The position numbers and the translations under genes are program-made. Of a stretch of DNA of 43,629 bases, positions 41,627 through 43,629 are shown piece by piece (the stretch's first letter is position 1; each line of letters starts with the position of its first letter). The DNA is from an uncultured Deefgea sp. (GTDB lineage Bacteria; Pseudomonadota; Gammaproteobacteria; Burkholderiales; Chitinibacteraceae): positions 1 to 43,629 of the forward strand of contig NZ_CAMTIA010000025.1 of NCBI RefSeq assembly GCF_947072475.1. The letters are read 5' to 3'. The notes below the pieces were generated by a model. That model saw only the letters and a program-made list of their open reading frames with translations, did not search any database and was not told the origin of the DNA.

Positions 41627-42922
41627 TTAATTTGGCAAAATTGACCCTGGCAAAATCGTAATATCACGGCGAGGATAAGGAATCTCAATATTATTCGCTT
41701 TAAATGCTCGCCAAATTTTCATATTTAAATCAGATTTTAAACCCATCTGACCATTTTCTGGATCAGCTAACCAAAAACCTAATGTTAAATTAATGCCGCT
41801 ATCGGCAAATGCAGTAACAAACGCACCCGGAGCAGGCGTTTTTAAAATCCGCAACTCATCTTTTGTAATCTCGGTCATGATATTCATCACTTGATCAAGG
41901 TCTGAATTGTATGCCACTTGAATAGGCAGGCCAACCCACACAGAACGATCATTATATGACTGGTTCACCACCGTTTGTGAAATCAAGGTGTCATTAGGAA
42001 CTAAAGCCTCAGTACCGTCTGGTGCTTTTAAAACAATATAACGAGACGTTAAGCCGCTAATAATTCCTTGCCGATTATCAACTGAGATTAAATCCCCTAA
42101 TTTAATTGAGCGATCTAACAGAATAATAAAACCTGAAACATAATTAGAAGCAATTTTTTGTAAACCAAAACCTAAACCAACACCTAATGCACCACCAAAA
42201 ACAGATAGAACAGTCAGATCAATGCCAACCATAGATAAAGAAGCAAGCACGGCCAATACCACCAGCAATGATCGCATTACTTTAACAAGGACCACACGAA
42301 CATTCATATCCATCACATCGGTGGCCATCACACGTTGTTCAACTAAACGCCCAATCCACATTGCGATTAATAAAGTCGCACCAACAGACAATAAACCTTG
42401 GATGACGGTGAGAATCGAAATGTGAACTTTTCCAGCATCAAAACTAATAGTATCTAAAGCATCTAATATTTGCGGCAAAATACCAACGACATGCAACACA
42501 TAGCCAATCCAAATAAACGCTGAAATATATCGCTCCCAACGCTGAACCCATGTTGCCCCTTCAAACGTCCGCCGAATAATATAAACAAGGATACGAATAT
42601 TAACCAAACCAACCATAAGTAGATTAGCCAAGCGTAATAATGAACTCGTTTGTCCTTCAAATAATTGATATGTAATATTGCCCAGAGTAACAAAAATAAG
42701 CGCTAAAACTGGAAACAATAAACGCTGAATACCATCATTAGCCAGCTTCCAACGAAAATTTTTCGCCGCAACACGCCTTTTAGTTCTATTTACGACCAAA
42801 AAAGCGAAACCCCAGCATGACAATAAAACAGCTACTTGTAGTAAAAAATCGGTACTAAAAAATCCCAAATGCCTAATATCTTTAACGACGTTAAACAACA
42901 CATTTTCTGTATTTAAACTCAT
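41627..42922 (-). CDS. Large MscS-family mechanosensitive ion channel
   Basis: This is a multi-pass homologue of MscS with extra N-terminal helices. Membrane segments occupy about 25-45, 65-85, 95-115, 130-150 and 175-195, before the conserved pore block at about 215-270. That block reads [37 protein letters not shown] and [13 protein letters not shown]. The C-terminal half is the cytoplasmic cage ([15 protein letters not shown]). At 431 residues it is larger than MscS. Its ATG overlaps the rfaE2 stop (ATGA), suggesting co-expression with a heptose gene, an unexpected pairing. Confidence 0.87.
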   Translation of the reverse strand: MSLNTENVLFNVVKDIRHLGFFSTDFLLQVAVLLSCWGFAFLVVNRTKRRVAAKNFRWKLANDGIQRLLFPVLALIFVTLGNITYQLFEGQTSSLLRLANLLMVGLVNIRILVYIIRRTFEGATWVQRWERYISAFIWIGYVLHVVGILPQILDALDTISFDAGKVHISILTVIQGLLSVGATLLIAMWIGRLVEQRVMATDVMDMNVRVVLVKVMRSLLVVLAVLASLSMVGIDLTVLSVFGGALGVGLGFGLQKIASNYVSGFIILLDRSIKLGDLISVDNRQGIISGLTSRYIVLKAPDGTEALVPNDTLISQTVVNQSYNDRSVWVGLPIQVAYNSDLDQVMNIMTEITKDELRILKTPAPGAFVTAFADSGINLTLGFWLADPENGQMGLKSDLNMKIWRAFKANNIEIPYPRRDITILPGSILPN

Positions 42923-43425
42923 TCATCACCTCTGATTTTCTTTAGTGTTTGGGTTGTTGATGTATCAAATAAAAAAGGAATCGAATGCACGCTACCGCCC
43001 CGTAGTAACACTTCACGGCTGCCCACGATTTGATCTACTTGCCAATCCCCTCCTTTAACAAGCACCTCAGGTTGAATCACGGTAATTAAATTGAGCGGCG
43101 TATCATCATCAAACCACGTAACCAAATCAACAGCCCCCAGACTTGCAATAACCGCAGCGCGATGCGCCAATGAATTAATCGGACGATCTTGCCCCTTTCC
43201 TAGGCGACGAACAGACTCGTCCGTATTTAATGCAACGACCAAGCTTAATCCCAGAGCACGAGCCTGAGCCAAATAAGTCACATGTCCACGATGTAAAATA
43301 TCAAAACAGCCATTAGTAAAAACCAATGGGCGCCTCAGTAACTGAACTTTTTCTGCCAATAATTCAGGTGGGCAGCATTTATTTTCAAATTCTGGCATAG
43401 GATAAATTGGTAAGGAATTTTGCAT
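42919..43425 (-). CDS. rfaE2: D-glycero-beta-D-manno-heptose 1-phosphate adenylyltransferase
   Basis: This is a stand-alone version of the C-terminal nucleotidyltransferase domain of HldE, which makes ADP-heptose for [17 protein letters not shown] is the nucleotide-binding motif and [14 protein letters not shown] and ISSxx-like VHSIPF segments follow; [10 protein letters not shown] closes the domain. It has no kinase half, so the kinase must be encoded elsewhere. The ATG at 43425 has AAAGG seven bases upstream. At 168 residues it is normal for the split form found in Neisseriales. The stop overlaps the start of the MscS-family gene. Confidence 0.92.
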   Translation of the reverse strand: MQNSLPIYPMPEFENKCCPPELLAEKVQLLRRPLVFTNGCFDILHRGHVTYLAQARALGLSLVVALNTDESVRRLGKGQDRPINSLAHRAAVIASLGAVDLVTWFDDDTPLNLITVIQPEVLVKGGDWQVDQIVGSREVLLRGGSVHSIPFLFDTSTTQTLKKIRGDE

Positions 43426-43589
43426 TAAAGTGCCTTTAATCAAAAATAGAGGTCAATATTTAAGTGCTTGAATATTAACCCAAGTTAAAGTTATCGCACT
43501 AGGCAATAAGACCTGATGACGCATAATTTAATTCGAATTAAATACAAATTTATTTTTTACCATCGACATAAAAATCTCACGGACAGCAA

Positions 43590-43617
43590 AAAGCCCGACT
43601 CTTTCGAATCGGGCTTT
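43590..43617. terminator. Intrinsic terminator-like hairpin near the right edge
   Basis: AAAGCCCGA (43590-43598) pairs with TCGGGCTTT (43609-43617) around a ten-base loop. On the minus strand it is followed by a T-run, so it probably ends a leftward transcript entering from beyond the window. The 160 bases to its left show only short AT-rich inverted repeats. Confidence 0.8.
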
Positions 43618-43629
43618 CTGGTATGGGGA

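Noticed and set aside
1-43629. CRISPR array, tRNA, rRNA or transposase
   Set aside because: I saw no spaced direct repeats with unique spacers, no cloverleaf with CCA-type end and no transposase-like protein; the repeats present are within genes or short elements.
1-43629. Neisseria-type DNA uptake sequence (GCCGTCTGAA) in terminators
   Set aside because: I did not see it in the hairpins examined; reading by eye is not an exhaustive count.

Overview
The window reads as ordinary chromosome of a chitin-degrading betaproteobacterium of the Neisseriales, most likely the Chitinibacteraceae (Deefgea/Chitinibacter/Iodobacter-like). That placement is inferred from gene content and protein character: Neisseriales-style housekeeping genes, a secreted chitin-binding protein, a GH18 chitinase, and a base composition that looks near 50% GC with AT-rich gaps. 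It was not tested by a database search. No prophage, transposase, CRISPR array, rRNA or tRNA was seen.

Layout. 1-615: the 5' part of a secreted protein with two chitin-binding modules, running off the left edge. 616-1261: an AT-rich gap with a nested hairpin before a QueD-family gene (1262-1852). 1859-6895 (minus): a VanZ-family membrane protein and a complete potABCD-type polyamine importer. 7117-11075 (plus): a compact operon of an HD-GYP protein lacking one metal-binding His, an EAL phosphodiesterase and a dGTPase. 11107-12063: waaC. 12333-12656: a small lipoprotein with an 18-bp tandem repeat. 12836-18570 (minus): glyQ, an adhesin-E-like lipoprotein, glyS, gmhB, plsC and a YgjP-type metalloprotein. 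18881-25155 (plus): a lytic transglycosylase, an RRM-like mini-protein, D-lactate dehydrogenase, and a sensor kinase with a FixJ-like regulator. 25220-30082: yaaA, a CoA-disulfide-reductase-like flavoprotein, a TcyP-like cystine transporter and a divergent YheO/DauR-type regulator. 30118-31827: two pseudouridine synthases separated by a short inverted-repeat element. 31959-36323: icd, a cold-shock gene, clpS and clpA. 36400-43425 (minus): two MscS-family channels, xerD, ogt, a GH18 enzyme without signal peptide, a RidA-family protein, a DesA-like desaturase and rfaE2.

How the genes fit together. Three separate loci (waaC, gmhB, rfaE2) supply inner-core LPS heptose. Chitin use is represented by the exported binding protein and the apparently cytoplasmic GH18 enzyme. 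The yaaA / flavoprotein / cystine-transporter / regulator block looks like a thiol and peroxide homeostasis neighbourhood. The most unusual arrangements are the HD-GYP-EAL-dgt operon, the RRM-like protein coupled to ldhA and a sensor kinase, and the lipoprotein inserted between glyQ and glyS. I see no wholly new multi-gene defence or mobile system. Several hairpins without a U-tract lie in gene gaps and are listed individually.
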